DNA of 38,326 nucleotides from JAOZMY01 sp964577975 (GTDB lineage: Bacteria; Desulfobacterota; S145-22). Each line of letters begins with the position of its first letter. The first letter of the stretch is position 1. The position numbers were made by a program, and so were the translations under genes. Shown here in pieces: positions 24,426-33,461 of this stretch. The notes under the pieces are model-generated. The model was given only the letters and a program-made list of their open reading frames with translations, ran no database searches and was not told the DNA's origin. The stretch spans positions 1-38,326 of the forward strand of contig CAZOBB010000098.1 of the NCBI GenBank assembly GCA_964577975.1, in the 5' to 3' direction.

Positions 24426-25517
24426 ATGTATGACCTGAAAGAGTTGCTTGTAGAAATGTTTGAAAGGGGAGCTACGGATCTTCACATCACAACAGGATCC
24501 CCTCCTCAGCTTAGAGTTGACGGAAGTCTCGTCCCTATGGATTTGGCTCCTTTGAGCGCAGCGGACACACGCCGGCTTTGTTACAGTGTCCTCACGGAAT
24601 CTCAGCGAAAGCGCTTCGAAGAGGAAAACGAACTCGATTTCTCGTTTGGGATCAAAAACTTGAGTCGTTTCCGAGGCAATATATTCTACCAGCGGGGAGC
24701 CGTAGCAGGCGCCTTTCGAACCATTCCTTACAAAATCATGACGTTGCGGGAGCTGGGTCTTCCCCCCGTTGTCGAAGAGCTTATCCACAAACCGAAAGGG
24801 CTCATCCTTGTCACGGGCCCAACCGGAAGCGGGAAATCGACCACGCTCGCCTCGATGATCGATCGGCTCAACGAAGAGCGCCATGCCCATATCATCACCA
24901 TTGAAGACCCTATCGAATATCTTCACCGTCACAAAAATTGTCTCATCAACCAGCGTGAGGTCAATTCCGACACCCATGGATTCGCCCAAGCCCTCAAACA
25001 CGTACTGCGGCAAGATCCCGACATTATCCTGATCGGGGAAATGCGTGATCTCGAAACCATTGAATCGGCCCTCGTCATCGCCGAAACGGGTCATCTTACC
25101 TTTGCCACCCTTCATACAAACTCTGCCGTCGAAACCATCAACCGGATCATCGATGTGTTCCCCCCTCATCAACAACCGCAGATCCGAGCCCAATTATCTT
25201 TTGTCATTGAAGGAATCATCACCCAACAGTTGATACCAAAAGCAAGCGGAAGCGGGCGATGCTTGGGTGTAGAAGTGATGATACCCAACGCGGCCATAAG
25301 GAACCTTATAAGAGAAGACAAAATCCATCAGATTTATTCCCAGATGCAAATCGGCCAGGCCAAATACGGAATGCAGACGATGAACCAGTCTCTCTTTGAC
25401 CTTTTCCAGAAGGGACTCATCAGCTTGAAAGAAGCACTCTCACGAAGCCCCAATCTCGATGAGCTGAAACAGATGATGGGAATGGAAGGAAGGCCGCAAC
25501 GGGGTCTAAAACGGTAA
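24426..25517 (+). CDS. pilT: type IV pilus retraction ATPase PilT
   Basis: 363 aa hexameric ATPase that depolymerises pili, giving twitching motility and DNA uptake. It lacks the long N-terminus and the zinc tetracysteine of PilB. Motifs: GATDLHITTGSPPQLRVDG, Walker A GPTGSGKSTTLASMID, ITIEDPIEYLH, DPDIILIGEMRD, TGHLTFATLHTNSAVETINR, and the C-terminal AIRNLIRE motif required for retraction in PilT proteins. It begins 19 nt after pilB and ends 10 nt before pilC. Confidence 0.97.
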   Translation: MYDLKELLVEMFERGATDLHITTGSPPQLRVDGSLVPMDLAPLSAADTRRLCYSVLTESQRKRFEEENELDFSFGIKNLSRFRGNIFYQRGAVAGAFRTIPYKIMTLRELGLPPVVEELIHKPKGLILVTGPTGSGKSTTLASMIDRLNEERHAHIITIEDPIEYLHRHKNCLINQREVNSDTHGFAQALKHVLRQDPDIILIGEMRDLETIESALVIAETGHLTFATLHTNSAVETINRIIDVFPPHQQPQIRAQLSFVIEGIITQQLIPKASGSGRCLGVEVMIPNAAIRNLIREDKIHQIYSQMQIGQAKYGMQTMNQSLFDLFQKGLISLKEALSRSPNLDELKQMMGMEGRPQRGLKR

Positions 25518-25527
25518 GGAGGAAACC

Positions 25528-26730
25528 GTGCCAAAATTCAAATGGGAAGGAAGGGTCGTAGGAGGTGGTACCCAATCGGGCACGATGGAGGCCGTGAACG
25601 AAACTGTCGTTCGCGCCCAACTGAGGCAGCAACGCATCATCCCAACGAAAATCAGGAAGGTTCGGGAAAGTAAGAATATCGTTATTTTCAAACCAAAGGT
25701 GAAAGCGAAAACCCTGGCTGTTTTCACGCGGCAGCTCGCCACGATGATCGACGCTGGCCTTCCGCTTGTCCAATCCCTCGATATTCTGGCCGAACAGGAA
25801 GAGAACGTTACCTTCAAAGAGGTTCTGAGTCAAGTTAAAGACGACGTTGAATCCGGAATGACTTTTGCCGCTTCCCTAAAAAAACACCCTAAAATTTTCA
25901 GCGATCTTTATACCAATATGATAGTAGCGGGGGAAGAAGCGGGGACACTGGATGTCATTCTGAATCGTCTTGCCACCTTCATCGAAAAGGCAGAGGCCCT
26001 CCGGAGAAAGGTCAAATCAGCGCTAATGTATCCCATGATCGTCACTTTCGTTGCCATTGTCGTAGTAGGAATCCTGATGGTATTTGTCATTCCTACCTTT
26101 GAAAAGATGTTCCGGGAGGCAGGGCAACAACTGCCGGGATTAACCCAATTAGTGGTAGACGCAAGCAAATTTACCCGTAGTCATATTTTATACGTCATCG
26201 CCGTCATCATTCTTCTGGTATTGGGGCTCCGTTATATCCGCCGGACGGACCAAGGAAAAAAGGCGATCGATTCCATTTTACTGAAACTCCCTGTTTTCGG
26301 AATCCTCTTGAGAAAAGTAGCAGTAGCGAGATTCACACGAACCCTTAGCACCCTCATGACCAGCGGCGTCCCCATTCTTGATGGCCTCCAAATCGTCGCA
26401 CGTACATCTGGAAACAAGGTTATTGAAGACGCCGTGATGGAAGCGCGGGAAAACATCAGCTCCGGAGAAAACATCGCGGAACCTTTGGCACGAAGCAAGG
26501 TCTTTCCTCCCATGGTCACCCGCATGATCTCCGTGGGAGAAAATACGGGTGCCCTTGATCAGATGCTCAACAAGATTGCGGACTTTTACGAAGACGAAGT
26601 TGACACCGCGGTGGCAGGATTAACCTCCATGTTGGAACCTCTCATGATCGTATTTTTGGGGGGGGTTGTGGGAACTATCGTTATCGCAATGTATCTACCT
26701 ATCTTCAACATGGCAAATGCCATCGGTTAA
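25528..26730 (+). CDS. pilC: type IV pilus inner-membrane platform protein PilC
   Basis: 400 aa platform protein, homologous to GspF at 5727, on which PilB and PilT act. Two T2SSF domains: about residues 65-190 (FTRQLATMIDAGLPLVQSLD, AGEEAGTLDVILNRLATF) and 270-395 (FTRTLSTLMTSGVPILDGL, VGENTGALDQMLNKIADFY), with membrane segments near 165-190, 210-232 and 370-393. The start is GTG with AAGGAGG a few bases upstream. The last 14 nt overlap the start of pilS. Confidence 0.96.
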   Translation: MPKFKWEGRVVGGGTQSGTMEAVNETVVRAQLRQQRIIPTKIRKVRESKNIVIFKPKVKAKTLAVFTRQLATMIDAGLPLVQSLDILAEQEENVTFKEVLSQVKDDVESGMTFAASLKKHPKIFSDLYTNMIVAGEEAGTLDVILNRLATFIEKAEALRRKVKSALMYPMIVTFVAIVVVGILMVFVIPTFEKMFREAGQQLPGLTQLVVDASKFTRSHILYVIAVIILLVLGLRYIRRTDQGKKAIDSILLKLPVFGILLRKVAVARFTRTLSTLMTSGVPILDGLQIVARTSGNKVIEDAVMEARENISSGENIAEPLARSKVFPPMVTRMISVGENTGALDQMLNKIADFYEDEVDTAVAGLTSMLEPLMIVFLGGVVGTIVIAMYLPIFNMANAIG

Positions 26731-28411
26731 AAAGGTCGCGCCGTTCCTTCACCAAAAAGAGAGTAGAAGGGAATCTCTCTTTGAAAATGCCTTCATTCTC
26801 AGCTTTGGCAGGCTATTTATAACCTCCCTCATCCTCGGAACATCCCTCCTCATCCCAGAACATGGCAAAAACATCCTCCAAATCCCCTCCAATACACAAC
26901 TGTACATCCTTACTGCCTCCATCTATCTCTACTCCGTCATTTTCCTTTTCTTATTTAATTCCTTCAAGGATTCTCAATTTTTTATATTTCTTCAAATCCT
27001 GATCGATCTCGCCTTCATCACCGCCTTCGTCACCATCAGTGGAGGTGTGGAAAGTATCTTCATCTTCCTCTATTTTTTCGCCATTATTGCAGGTGCCCTT
27101 TTCCTAAGTCGCATGCAATTATTCCTTGTCGTTTTAGTAGCGACTTTATTCTATGGAGGAAGCACTTTAAAGACAGCACCGTTCCACGCCCTTCTCCATC
27201 ACCAATTTTTCAATTTCATTTGGGAAAACCGGTTCACCATCTACCGATTAACACTCCAGCTTCTTGCCCTGTGGGGAGTAGCCATACTCACCAATGTTCT
27301 TTCCTCCGAACTACAAAAGAGAAAACAAGAGTTACTTGAGAAAACGAAGGAATATCAAAAACTCGAACGATTCAACGAGAACGTCCTACAAAGCATAGAG
27401 AGCGGGATTTTGACGGTCGATCCCCTTTATCTTATCACCTACCTCAACAAGGCAGGTGAGAAAATTTTGGAAATTCCTAAGACATTCCTTCTCAATCGAG
27501 ACATTCGGACCGTTCTGCCACCTTTGGCAAAACGCTTAACCAATAACGGAAACAGTCGTAACACCATCCGGCACAACCAGCTTGTCCTGAAAAAACCAAA
27601 TGGGTATAAAAAGGTAATAGGTTTTTCAATTTCCACCCTCTTTGATTCCGAAAACAATGCCTCTGGAAAGATTGTAATCTTCCAAGACCTCACTCGCTAC
27701 AAAGCAATGGAAGATCGGGTTCACGAATCTGAAAAACTTGCGACGGTCGGGAGGTTCGCCGCAGGCCTCGCCCATGAGATCCGAAATCCCCTCGCCTCTC
27801 TCAGTGGATCCATCCAAGTCCTCAAAGACAGCTTGGAGCTATCCGGATCTGACAAAGAACTCATGAATATCGTTTTGAGAGAAACCGATCGTCTAAACCG
27901 TCTCGTCAGCGACTTCCTCCTCTTTTCGCAGTTCAGTAAAGGGAAACTAAAACATTTCAACCTGTCCCCCCTTATCGACGAAATCCTCTCTATTTTGAAG
28001 AAGGAAAACAGGGACGATGGCTTACGCATCGAAAATAGGCTTCCCCCTTCCCTTCCCATTTACAGCGACCGCGACAAACTTAAGCAGGTATTTTGGAATG
28101 TCCTCATCAATGCCATCCAGGCAAAAGACAAAAAGACCCATATCATTACTATCGAAAGGGTCCCATCCCCTCCCGTTGACGTCTTTGCTGCCAAGGATGT
28201 ATCTATCACAATCGCCATTCGGGACAACGGAAAAGGCATTTCCAAAGCGGCAATGAAAAAGATCTTCGAACCCTTCTTTACCACACGACCGGACGGCACA
28301 GGGCTTGGTCTTTCCATCGCCTATCAGATCATGAATTCTCTGGGGGGAAGTATCATCATTACTTCGAAAGAGAAAAAAGGAACCAATGTGTTCATTTCCA
28401 TTCCAGTTTAA
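26717..28411 (+). CDS. pilS: sensor histidine kinase PilS
   Basis: 564 aa membrane sensor kinase. About six hydrophobic helices lie in residues 25-195, then a coiled coil, a PAS-like region (about 215-335), HisKA with H-box AAGLAHEIRNPLASLSGS, and HATPase with N-box NVLINAIQAK, G1 DNGKGISKAA and G2 GTGLGLSIAY. In Pseudomonas, PilS senses pilin in the membrane and controls PilR. The start chosen is ATG 26717 (MPSVKKVAPF); earlier in-frame codons would extend it further into pilC. It overlaps pilC by 14 nt and is followed 13 nt later by pilR, supporting the PilS assignment over a generic NtrB type. Confidence 0.9.
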   Translation: MPSVKKVAPFLHQKESRRESLFENAFILSFGRLFITSLILGTSLLIPEHGKNILQIPSNTQLYILTASIYLYSVIFLFLFNSFKDSQFFIFLQILIDLAFITAFVTISGGVESIFIFLYFFAIIAGALFLSRMQLFLVVLVATLFYGGSTLKTAPFHALLHHQFFNFIWENRFTIYRLTLQLLALWGVAILTNVLSSELQKRKQELLEKTKEYQKLERFNENVLQSIESGILTVDPLYLITYLNKAGEKILEIPKTFLLNRDIRTVLPPLAKRLTNNGNSRNTIRHNQLVLKKPNGYKKVIGFSISTLFDSENNASGKIVIFQDLTRYKAMEDRVHESEKLATVGRFAAGLAHEIRNPLASLSGSIQVLKDSLELSGSDKELMNIVLRETDRLNRLVSDFLLFSQFSKGKLKHFNLSPLIDEILSILKKENRDDGLRIENRLPPSLPIYSDRDKLKQVFWNVLINAIQAKDKKTHIITIERVPSPPVDVFAAKDVSITIAIRDNGKGISKAAMKKIFEPFFTTRPDGTGLGLSIAYQIMNSLGGSIIITSKEKKGTNVFISIPV

Positions 28412-28424
28412 AGAAGGAAGAAAA

Positions 28425-29810
28425 ATGGATCCCTCTGTTTTCCAAAAAATACTCATCGTGGATGACGAAAGCGATATTCGAACATTACTCAAAATTCTCC
28501 TTACCAAAGAGGGTTACGAAGCCGATACCGCTTCCGGAGGACTAGAAGCATTAAAAAAGCTCGAAAACACCTTTTACCATCTCATTATCTCTGATATCCG
28601 AATGCCCGATCTATCGGGTCTCGAGCTTCTAAAACTAATCCAGGAAAAATCACCCCGCAGCATGGTTATCCTCATTACCGCATACGCTTCCAATGATACA
28701 GCCATAGAAGGAATGAAACATGGTGCCTACGACTACATCAGTAAACCCTTTAACATCGAAGAAATAAAAATCGTCGTCAAAAACGCGTTGGAACATCAAC
28801 TTCTCAAGGAAGAAAACCTCCGACTCAAGCAAAAACTCTCCGACAGCCACGAAGATTTAGGAATCATTGGTACAAGCAAATCCATACAACAACTTATGGA
28901 TCTCGTCATCCGTGTCTCCAAAACACGCACGCCTATCCTGATTACGGGTGAGAGCGGTGTAGGCAAAGAAGTTGTGGCAAAAGCCATTCATAAGATCCAA
29001 AACCCGGAGAGCCCTTTTGTCCCCGTAAACTGTGGAGGAATACCCGAAACACTTTTGGAAAGCGAGCTGTTCGGCTACAAAAAAGGGGCCTTTACGGGGG
29101 CAACAACCGACAAACCGGGTCTTTTTGAAACGGCAAACGGGGGAATCCTTTTTCTCGATGAAATTGCCGAACTCCCTCTTCCCCTCCAGGTAAAACTCCT
29201 GAGAGTCCTTCAGGATCAAACTTTCAGAAGGCTTGGGGATAACAAAGACATTCACGTAGACGTTCAGATCATCTCCGCCACCAATAAAAACATTGAAAAT
29301 GAGGTCAAAGGAAAACGATTCAGAGAAGACCTCTTTTTTCGTTTAAACGTGATACGGATCCACGTCCCCCCCCTACGGGAGAGGCGAGAAGACATTCCTC
29401 TCCTTCTCGACTTTTTCATCAAGAAATTTGCCAAAAAGTATAACTGCAAAGAGCTAAAAGTCTCCTCCTATATTCTTAAAGAATTGGAAAAATACGAATT
29501 TCCGGGCAATGTCAGAGAACTTGAGAACATGGTGGAACGAGCCGTTGCTCTGCAAGATTCCAATATTATTCTACCGGATGTCTACCGGTCTCAAACAATC
29601 GATCCCATCGAACATACCCCCCCACCTTTCTATGCCTGCGAATTCCCTCCAGAAGGAACCAACCTCCCCCATCTATTGGAATCCATTGAAAGGGCGTATT
29701 TGAGCGAAGCCCTCAAACGATGTGGGGGAAGAAAAATGGAAGCGGCCCAACTTCTAGGAATGACGTTTCGTTCTTTTCGATACAAAGTAGAAAAATATGG
29801 CCTAGAATAA
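28425..29810 (+). CDS. pilR: sigma-54-dependent response regulator PilR
   Basis: 461 aa NtrC-family activator. Receiver domain residues 5-120 with acidic pair DDE and phospho-acceptor Asp in ISDIRMPDLSG; AAA+ domain about 140-375 with Walker A GESGVGKEVVAKAI, the sigma-54 contact loop GAFTGA, and Walker B GILFLDEI; C-terminal Fis-type helix-turn-helix (CGGRKMEAAQLLGMTFRSF). It should activate pilin transcription, although no pilin gene is in this window. The ATG at 28425 has a GAAGGAAG purine site at good spacing. Confidence 0.93.
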   Translation: MDPSVFQKILIVDDESDIRTLLKILLTKEGYEADTASGGLEALKKLENTFYHLIISDIRMPDLSGLELLKLIQEKSPRSMVILITAYASNDTAIEGMKHGAYDYISKPFNIEEIKIVVKNALEHQLLKEENLRLKQKLSDSHEDLGIIGTSKSIQQLMDLVIRVSKTRTPILITGESGVGKEVVAKAIHKIQNPESPFVPVNCGGIPETLLESELFGYKKGAFTGATTDKPGLFETANGGILFLDEIAELPLPLQVKLLRVLQDQTFRRLGDNKDIHVDVQIISATNKNIENEVKGKRFREDLFFRLNVIRIHVPPLRERREDIPLLLDFFIKKFAKKYNCKELKVSSYILKELEKYEFPGNVRELENMVERAVALQDSNIILPDVYRSQTIDPIEHTPPPFYACEFPPEGTNLPHLLESIERAYLSEALKRCGGRKMEAAQLLGMTFRSFRYKVEKYGLE

Positions 29811-29838
29811 ACATGCAAAACACCCTCCCTATCGTGAA

Positions 29839-29867
29839 TTGACAGCCCTCAGAAGATATGATAGGAA
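29839..29867 (+). promoter_or_regulatory. possible promoter ahead of the RsbRD-N-like gene
   Basis: A perfect TTGACA (29839-29844) is followed at 17 bp by TAGGAA, only 3/6 to the -10 consensus. Position after pilR and before a new functional unit makes a promoter likely here, but the -10 is weak. Confidence 0.25.
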
Positions 29868-29910
29868 AACCAGGGTTTAAAGACCGTCTGAAAAAGGAGG
29901 GGATTTAAAA

Positions 29911-30381
29911 ATGTTCACAAACGAGCTAGTAAGGCTCATCGAAAACAACGCCGACGAGTTGGCAAAGAAATGGCTCGAGTCCCTGAAAAAAAATCCATTC
30001 ACCCCTACCTATCAGGATTTTCCGGAAAACATCCTCTATAAACGGGCAATTAACTTCTATGCCCAATTAGGACATTGGATAAGTCACGAAGCAACGAAGG
30101 AGGAAATCAGTCACGATTATACGGAATTAGGAAAAAAGCGCTTTCAAGAAGGTTTCGCTCTCCACGAAGTCATCTACTCATTACTGCTTCTAAAAAAGGA
30201 GATATGGAATAAAATCCTGAGCGAAAAATCCTTTCATGATGTCCTAGATCTCTCCATGGTTTTCGAGCTTAGTCAACGGCTTACTCAATTCTTTGACCGC
30301 GCCCTTTACTTTACCGTGTGCGGTTACGAAGAAGAATCCCGAAAAGACGAAATCAAGGCCTGTACCTATATGCGGTATTAG
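29911..30381 (+). CDS. RsbRD N-terminal-like single-domain protein
   Basis: 156 aa, soluble and mostly helical. It resembles the RsbRD N-terminal sensor domain (globin-like helical fold) that precedes STAS or kinase domains in stressosome and sensor proteins: ELAKKWLESLKKNPFTPTY, FYAQLGHWIS, then YTELGKKRFQEGFALHEVIY. Here it stands alone with no output domain. A strong AAGGAGGGG site precedes the ATG. It lies 81 nt upstream of nfnA on the same strand, so a role in sensing redox or stress for that pair is possible but only inferred from position. Two cysteines occur near the C-terminus. Confidence 0.7.
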   Translation: MFTNELVRLIENNADELAKKWLESLKKNPFTPTYQDFPENILYKRAINFYAQLGHWISHEATKEEISHDYTELGKKRFQEGFALHEVIYSLLLLKKEIWNKILSEKSFHDVLDLSMVFELSQRLTQFFDRALYFTVCGYEEESRKDEIKACTYMRY

Positions 30382-30462
30382 GCCCCGTTTAAAGGTCAAT
30401 CTGCCTCATTTTTCACCCGGCAGGTTTTGTGAAAATTTTTTCAAAACAAAGGAGGGTTTAAC

Positions 30463-31299
30463 TTGTATAAAATCGTTGACAAAAAGGTTATGGCAGAAGG
30501 AACTGTCTGCCAGTTGGAAGTGGAGGCTCCGCGCGTTGCCAAAAAGGCAAAGCCAGGTCAGTTCATCGTCTTGAGAATCGATGAAAAAGGGGAGCGAATC
30601 CCTCTAACCATGGCCAACCAGAACCTGGAAAAAGGCACCATCACCATCATTTTCCAAGTCGTGGGAAAAACGACAGCCCATCTTGCTAAACTTGAGCCCG
30701 GTGACGCCCTCATCGATGTCATCGGCCCTTTGGGAATGCCCACACACATAGAAAAATATGACGGACCGGTAATCTGCGTGGGAGGTGGTACGGGCGTGGC
30801 AGTTTTGTATCCCATCACGCGTGGATACAAACAAGCTGGAAATGAGGTCATCGGCATCATCGGGGCAAGAACCAAAGATCTTCTCATTCTCGAAGATGAA
30901 ATGAGAGCCGTCACTGACGATCTCAGGATCACTACAGACGACGGAAGCTATGGACACCATGGCTTCGTCACGGACGTCCTGAAACAGATTCTCGAAGAAA
31001 GAGATAACGTCAAGATGGTCGTCGGCATTGGCCCCGTTCCCATGATGCGGTTTGTGTGCAAAACGACGGAGCCATTCAACGTACCGACAACCGTGAGTTT
31101 GAATCCCATCATGGTCGATGCCACGGGCATGTGTGGCGCCTGCCGTGTCACGGTAGGGGGAAAGACCCGTTTCGTCTGTGTGGACGGTCCTGAATTCGAC
31201 GGGCATCAAGTCGATTTCGACGAATTAACTCAACGTCTTCGCATGTATATGGAAGAGGAAAAGAAATCTTACGAACTTTTCAAGCAAAAGCACGCATAG
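30463..31299 (+). CDS. nfnA: NfnA, FAD/[2Fe-2S] subunit of NADH-dependent ferredoxin:NADP oxidoreductase
   Basis: 278 aa. NfnAB couples NADH plus reduced ferredoxin to NADPH formation by flavin-based electron bifurcation in anaerobes. The small subunit resembles dihydroorotate dehydrogenase PyrK: FAD domain (about 1-100; AKPGQFIVLRID, RIPLTMANQN), NAD(H) domain (about 105-215; GGGTGVAVLYPI), then cysteine cluster MCGACRVTVGG and FVCVDGPEFDGHQVD. The start is TTG 30463, set by GGAGGG 6 nt upstream. nfnB follows after 25 nt. A stand-alone ferredoxin-NADP reductase is possible, but the partner next door makes Nfn far more likely. Confidence 0.93.
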   Translation: MYKIVDKKVMAEGTVCQLEVEAPRVAKKAKPGQFIVLRIDEKGERIPLTMANQNLEKGTITIIFQVVGKTTAHLAKLEPGDALIDVIGPLGMPTHIEKYDGPVICVGGGTGVAVLYPITRGYKQAGNEVIGIIGARTKDLLILEDEMRAVTDDLRITTDDGSYGHHGFVTDVLKQILEERDNVKMVVGIGPVPMMRFVCKTTEPFNVPTTVSLNPIMVDATGMCGACRVTVGGKTRFVCVDGPEFDGHQVDFDELTQRLRMYMEEEKKSYELFKQKHA

Positions 31300-31324
31300 T
31301 TAAAGTAAAGGAGGCAGTTTAAAA

Positions 31325-32725
31325 ATGGCTGAAAAAGGAAAGAAAATCCCTCGTCAGGCAATGCCGGAACAGGACCCCAAAGTCCGCGCCCACAATTTCG
31401 ACGAGGTGCCTTACGGTTACGACGAAAAACTAGCCCAACTAGAAGCGCAACGGTGTCTTCAATGCAAGAAACCTCAGTGTGTCAAGGGATGTCCGGTTGA
31501 AGTGGAGATTCCACAATTCATCCAATACATCGTGGATGGAGACTTCGCGGCCGCGGCCCGACAACTAAAGAATAAAAACAGCCTGCCCGCCGTGTGTGGT
31601 CGCGTTTGTCCCCAAGAATCCCAGTGTGAACAGACCTGTATCCTTGGCAAGAAAGGCGAGCCGGTGGCCATCGGACGATTGGAGAGGTTCGCGGCGGACT
31701 ACGAACGCAATCACAACCTTGTTACCATTCCCGAAGTTCCTCCCTCCACAGGAAAACGAGTTGCCGTGGTGGGCTCCGGACCCGCCAGCCTCACCCTCGC
31801 GGGAGATCTTATTAAGAAAGGGCATGAAGTCATCATCTATGAAGCCCTTCATACCCCTGGAGGCGTGCTTGTTTACGGAATCCCTGAATTTCGTCTTCCC
31901 AAAGCCATCGTGGCCGCGGAAGTGGATTACCTCCAGAAAATGGGGGTAAAAATTGAAACCGACGTGGTCGTTGGAAAGACGGTCACGGTGGATGAACTTT
32001 TGGAAGATCACGATGCCGTCTTCCTTGGCGTTGGAGCCGGCCTTCCCCTCTTTCTCAACCTTCCTGGCGAAAACCTTTGTGGAATCTATTCGGCGAACGA
32101 ATACCTCACGCGCTCCAATCTCATGAAGGCGTATAAATTCCCTGAATACGATACACCCATCGCACGGGGAAAGGTCGTCGCCGTCATCGGCGCCGGCAAT
32201 GTAGCCATGGACGCCGCGCGCACCGCCCTCCGCCTTGGTGCCGAAACGGTCAAAATCGTCTACCGGCGTTCCCGCGCCGAAATGCCGGCCAGGGCGGAAG
32301 AGATCCATCATGCCGAGGAAGAAGGGGTTCAATTTGAACTTCTCACCAATCCCGTTCGTTTCATTGGAAACGAGGAGGGTTGGGTAACAGGTATGGAATG
32401 TATCCGCATGGAACTGGGAGAGCCGGACGAATCGGGACGCCGCCGTCCCATTCCCATCGAAGGATCCAATTTTACGATGGAATGCGACATGGTAATCGTG
32501 GCATTGGGAACGCGCGCCAATCCTCTGATCCCCAGCACAACCCCGGACCTCAAACTCAACAAGTGGGGCTACATCGAGGCCGATCCCGATACGGGCGCCA
32601 CCTCCAAGAAAGGCGTTTACGCGGGGGGTGATATCGTCACGGGATCCGCGACGGTCATCCTTGCAATGGGAGCGGGAAGAAAAGCCGCCAATGCCATTCA
32701 TGAATATCTCATGGGACAAGGATAA
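31325..32725 (+). CDS. nfnB: NfnB, large subunit of NADH-dependent ferredoxin:NADP oxidoreductase (GltD-like)
   Basis: 466 aa flavoprotein carrying two [4Fe-4S] clusters and the bifurcating FAD; it binds NADPH. N-terminal cysteines CLQCKKPQCVKGCP (about 43-56) and VCGRVCPQESQCEQTC (about 96-111) hold the clusters. FAD site VAVVGSGPASLTLAGDL, NADPH site VIGAGNVAMDAARTALRLGA and C-terminal GVYAGGDIVTGSATVILAM follow. Homologous to the glutamate synthase small subunit, but no gltB is nearby and nfnA is directly upstream. The unit ends at a strong terminator. Confidence 0.95.
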   Translation: MAEKGKKIPRQAMPEQDPKVRAHNFDEVPYGYDEKLAQLEAQRCLQCKKPQCVKGCPVEVEIPQFIQYIVDGDFAAAARQLKNKNSLPAVCGRVCPQESQCEQTCILGKKGEPVAIGRLERFAADYERNHNLVTIPEVPPSTGKRVAVVGSGPASLTLAGDLIKKGHEVIIYEALHTPGGVLVYGIPEFRLPKAIVAAEVDYLQKMGVKIETDVVVGKTVTVDELLEDHDAVFLGVGAGLPLFLNLPGENLCGIYSANEYLTRSNLMKAYKFPEYDTPIARGKVVAVIGAGNVAMDAARTALRLGAETVKIVYRRSRAEMPARAEEIHHAEEEGVQFELLTNPVRFIGNEEGWVTGMECIRMELGEPDESGRRRPIPIEGSNFTMECDMVIVALGTRANPLIPSTTPDLKLNKWGYIEADPDTGATSKKGVYAGGDIVTGSATVILAMGAGRKAANAIHEYLMGQG

Positions 32726-32744
32726 AGAATACAGCTACTCATAA

Positions 32745-32777
32745 AGAGGGGAGAAATGATTCTCCCCTCTCTTTTTT
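32745..32777 (+). terminator. intrinsic terminator after nfnB
   Basis: A perfect 11-bp stem (32745-32755 with 32760-32770), a 4-nt loop and a run of six T (32772-32777). It closes the nfn unit; the next gene starts only 7 nt further on. Confidence 0.92.
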
Positions 32778-32783
32778 ATCTTC

Positions 32784-33461
32784 ATGATGACGAAACGAAT
32801 CGACACCCTCTGGAACCCAACGAAATTCTACACCACCACCCGCCTTTTTCTCATCCGACACGGAGAAACGGTCAACACGCAAGGGAACACCTTTCGTTAC
32901 AATGGCCATCTTGACGTCGATATCACGGAAGAGGGAAAGCGACAACTTCAACGTGTGGCGGAACGCCTAAGATCCCGTCCCCTCAAAGGGATCTATTCCA
33001 GCGATTTGAAAAGGGCCAAAAAGGGGGCGGAAGAAATCGCCAAATTTTTCCCTCATATTCGAAGAGAAGAATTTCCCGACTTACGGGAGGTCAAGCAAGG
33101 GCTTTGGGAGGGACTCACACTCAAAGAGGTGTGGGAGCAATACCCAGAGGAAGCCCAGAAAAAATTCTCCGACTATGTGCATTATCGGATACCGGGGGGG
33201 GAAAACCTCATTGAAGCCCAGCAAAGATCCGTTGCCGTCATAAAACATCTGGTTAAACGGCATCACGGTGAGGAATTTTCTATCGTCGCCCACGGCGGTA
33301 TCAACAGCCTTATCATCTGTTGGGTATTAGAATTGGATCTCCGTCATGTTTTCAATTTACGCCAGGATTTCGGGGCCCTCAACGTCATTGAATTCTTCGA
33401 GGACGGAAAATCCCTTCGTGTTCTCAACGACACATGCGGCGTTTTCCCTTTTACGCCGTGA
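32784..33461 (+). CDS. histidine phosphatase family protein
   Basis: 225 aa, phosphoglycerate-mutase-like fold. The catalytic phospho-acceptor motif is LFLIRHGET (RHG about residues 25-27); the second histidine lies in IVAHGGINSL, and acid residues in FPDLREVKQGLWEG. Sequence and length fit the CobC/alpha-ribazole phosphatase or GpmB-like broad-specificity branch, but no cobalamin gene is nearby, so the substrate is unknown. Tandem ATGs at 32784 follow a terminator with no visible ribosome site; no other in-frame start fits. It overlaps the methyltransferase gene tail to tail by 11 nt. Confidence 0.85.
   Translation: MMTKRIDTLWNPTKFYTTTRLFLIRHGETVNTQGNTFRYNGHLDVDITEEGKRQLQRVAERLRSRPLKGIYSSDLKRAKKGAEEIAKFFPHIRREEFPDLREVKQGLWEGLTLKEVWEQYPEEAQKKFSDYVHYRIPGGENLIEAQQRSVAVIKHLVKRHHGEEFSIVAHGGINSLIICWVLELDLRHVFNLRQDFGALNVIEFFEDGKSLRVLNDTCGVFPFTP

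Noticed and set aside
24291..25193. 300-codon minus-strand frame opposite pilT
   Set aside because: Antisense shadow of a clearly assigned gene; no recognisable domain.
29820..29880. CCTATC/GATAGG pair after pilR as a terminator
   Set aside because: 6-bp stem with a loop of more than 20 nt and no T-run.
31565..32719. 384-codon minus-strand frame opposite nfnB
   Set aside because: Shadow frame caused by the codon bias of nfnB; Gly/His/Phe-rich with no domain.
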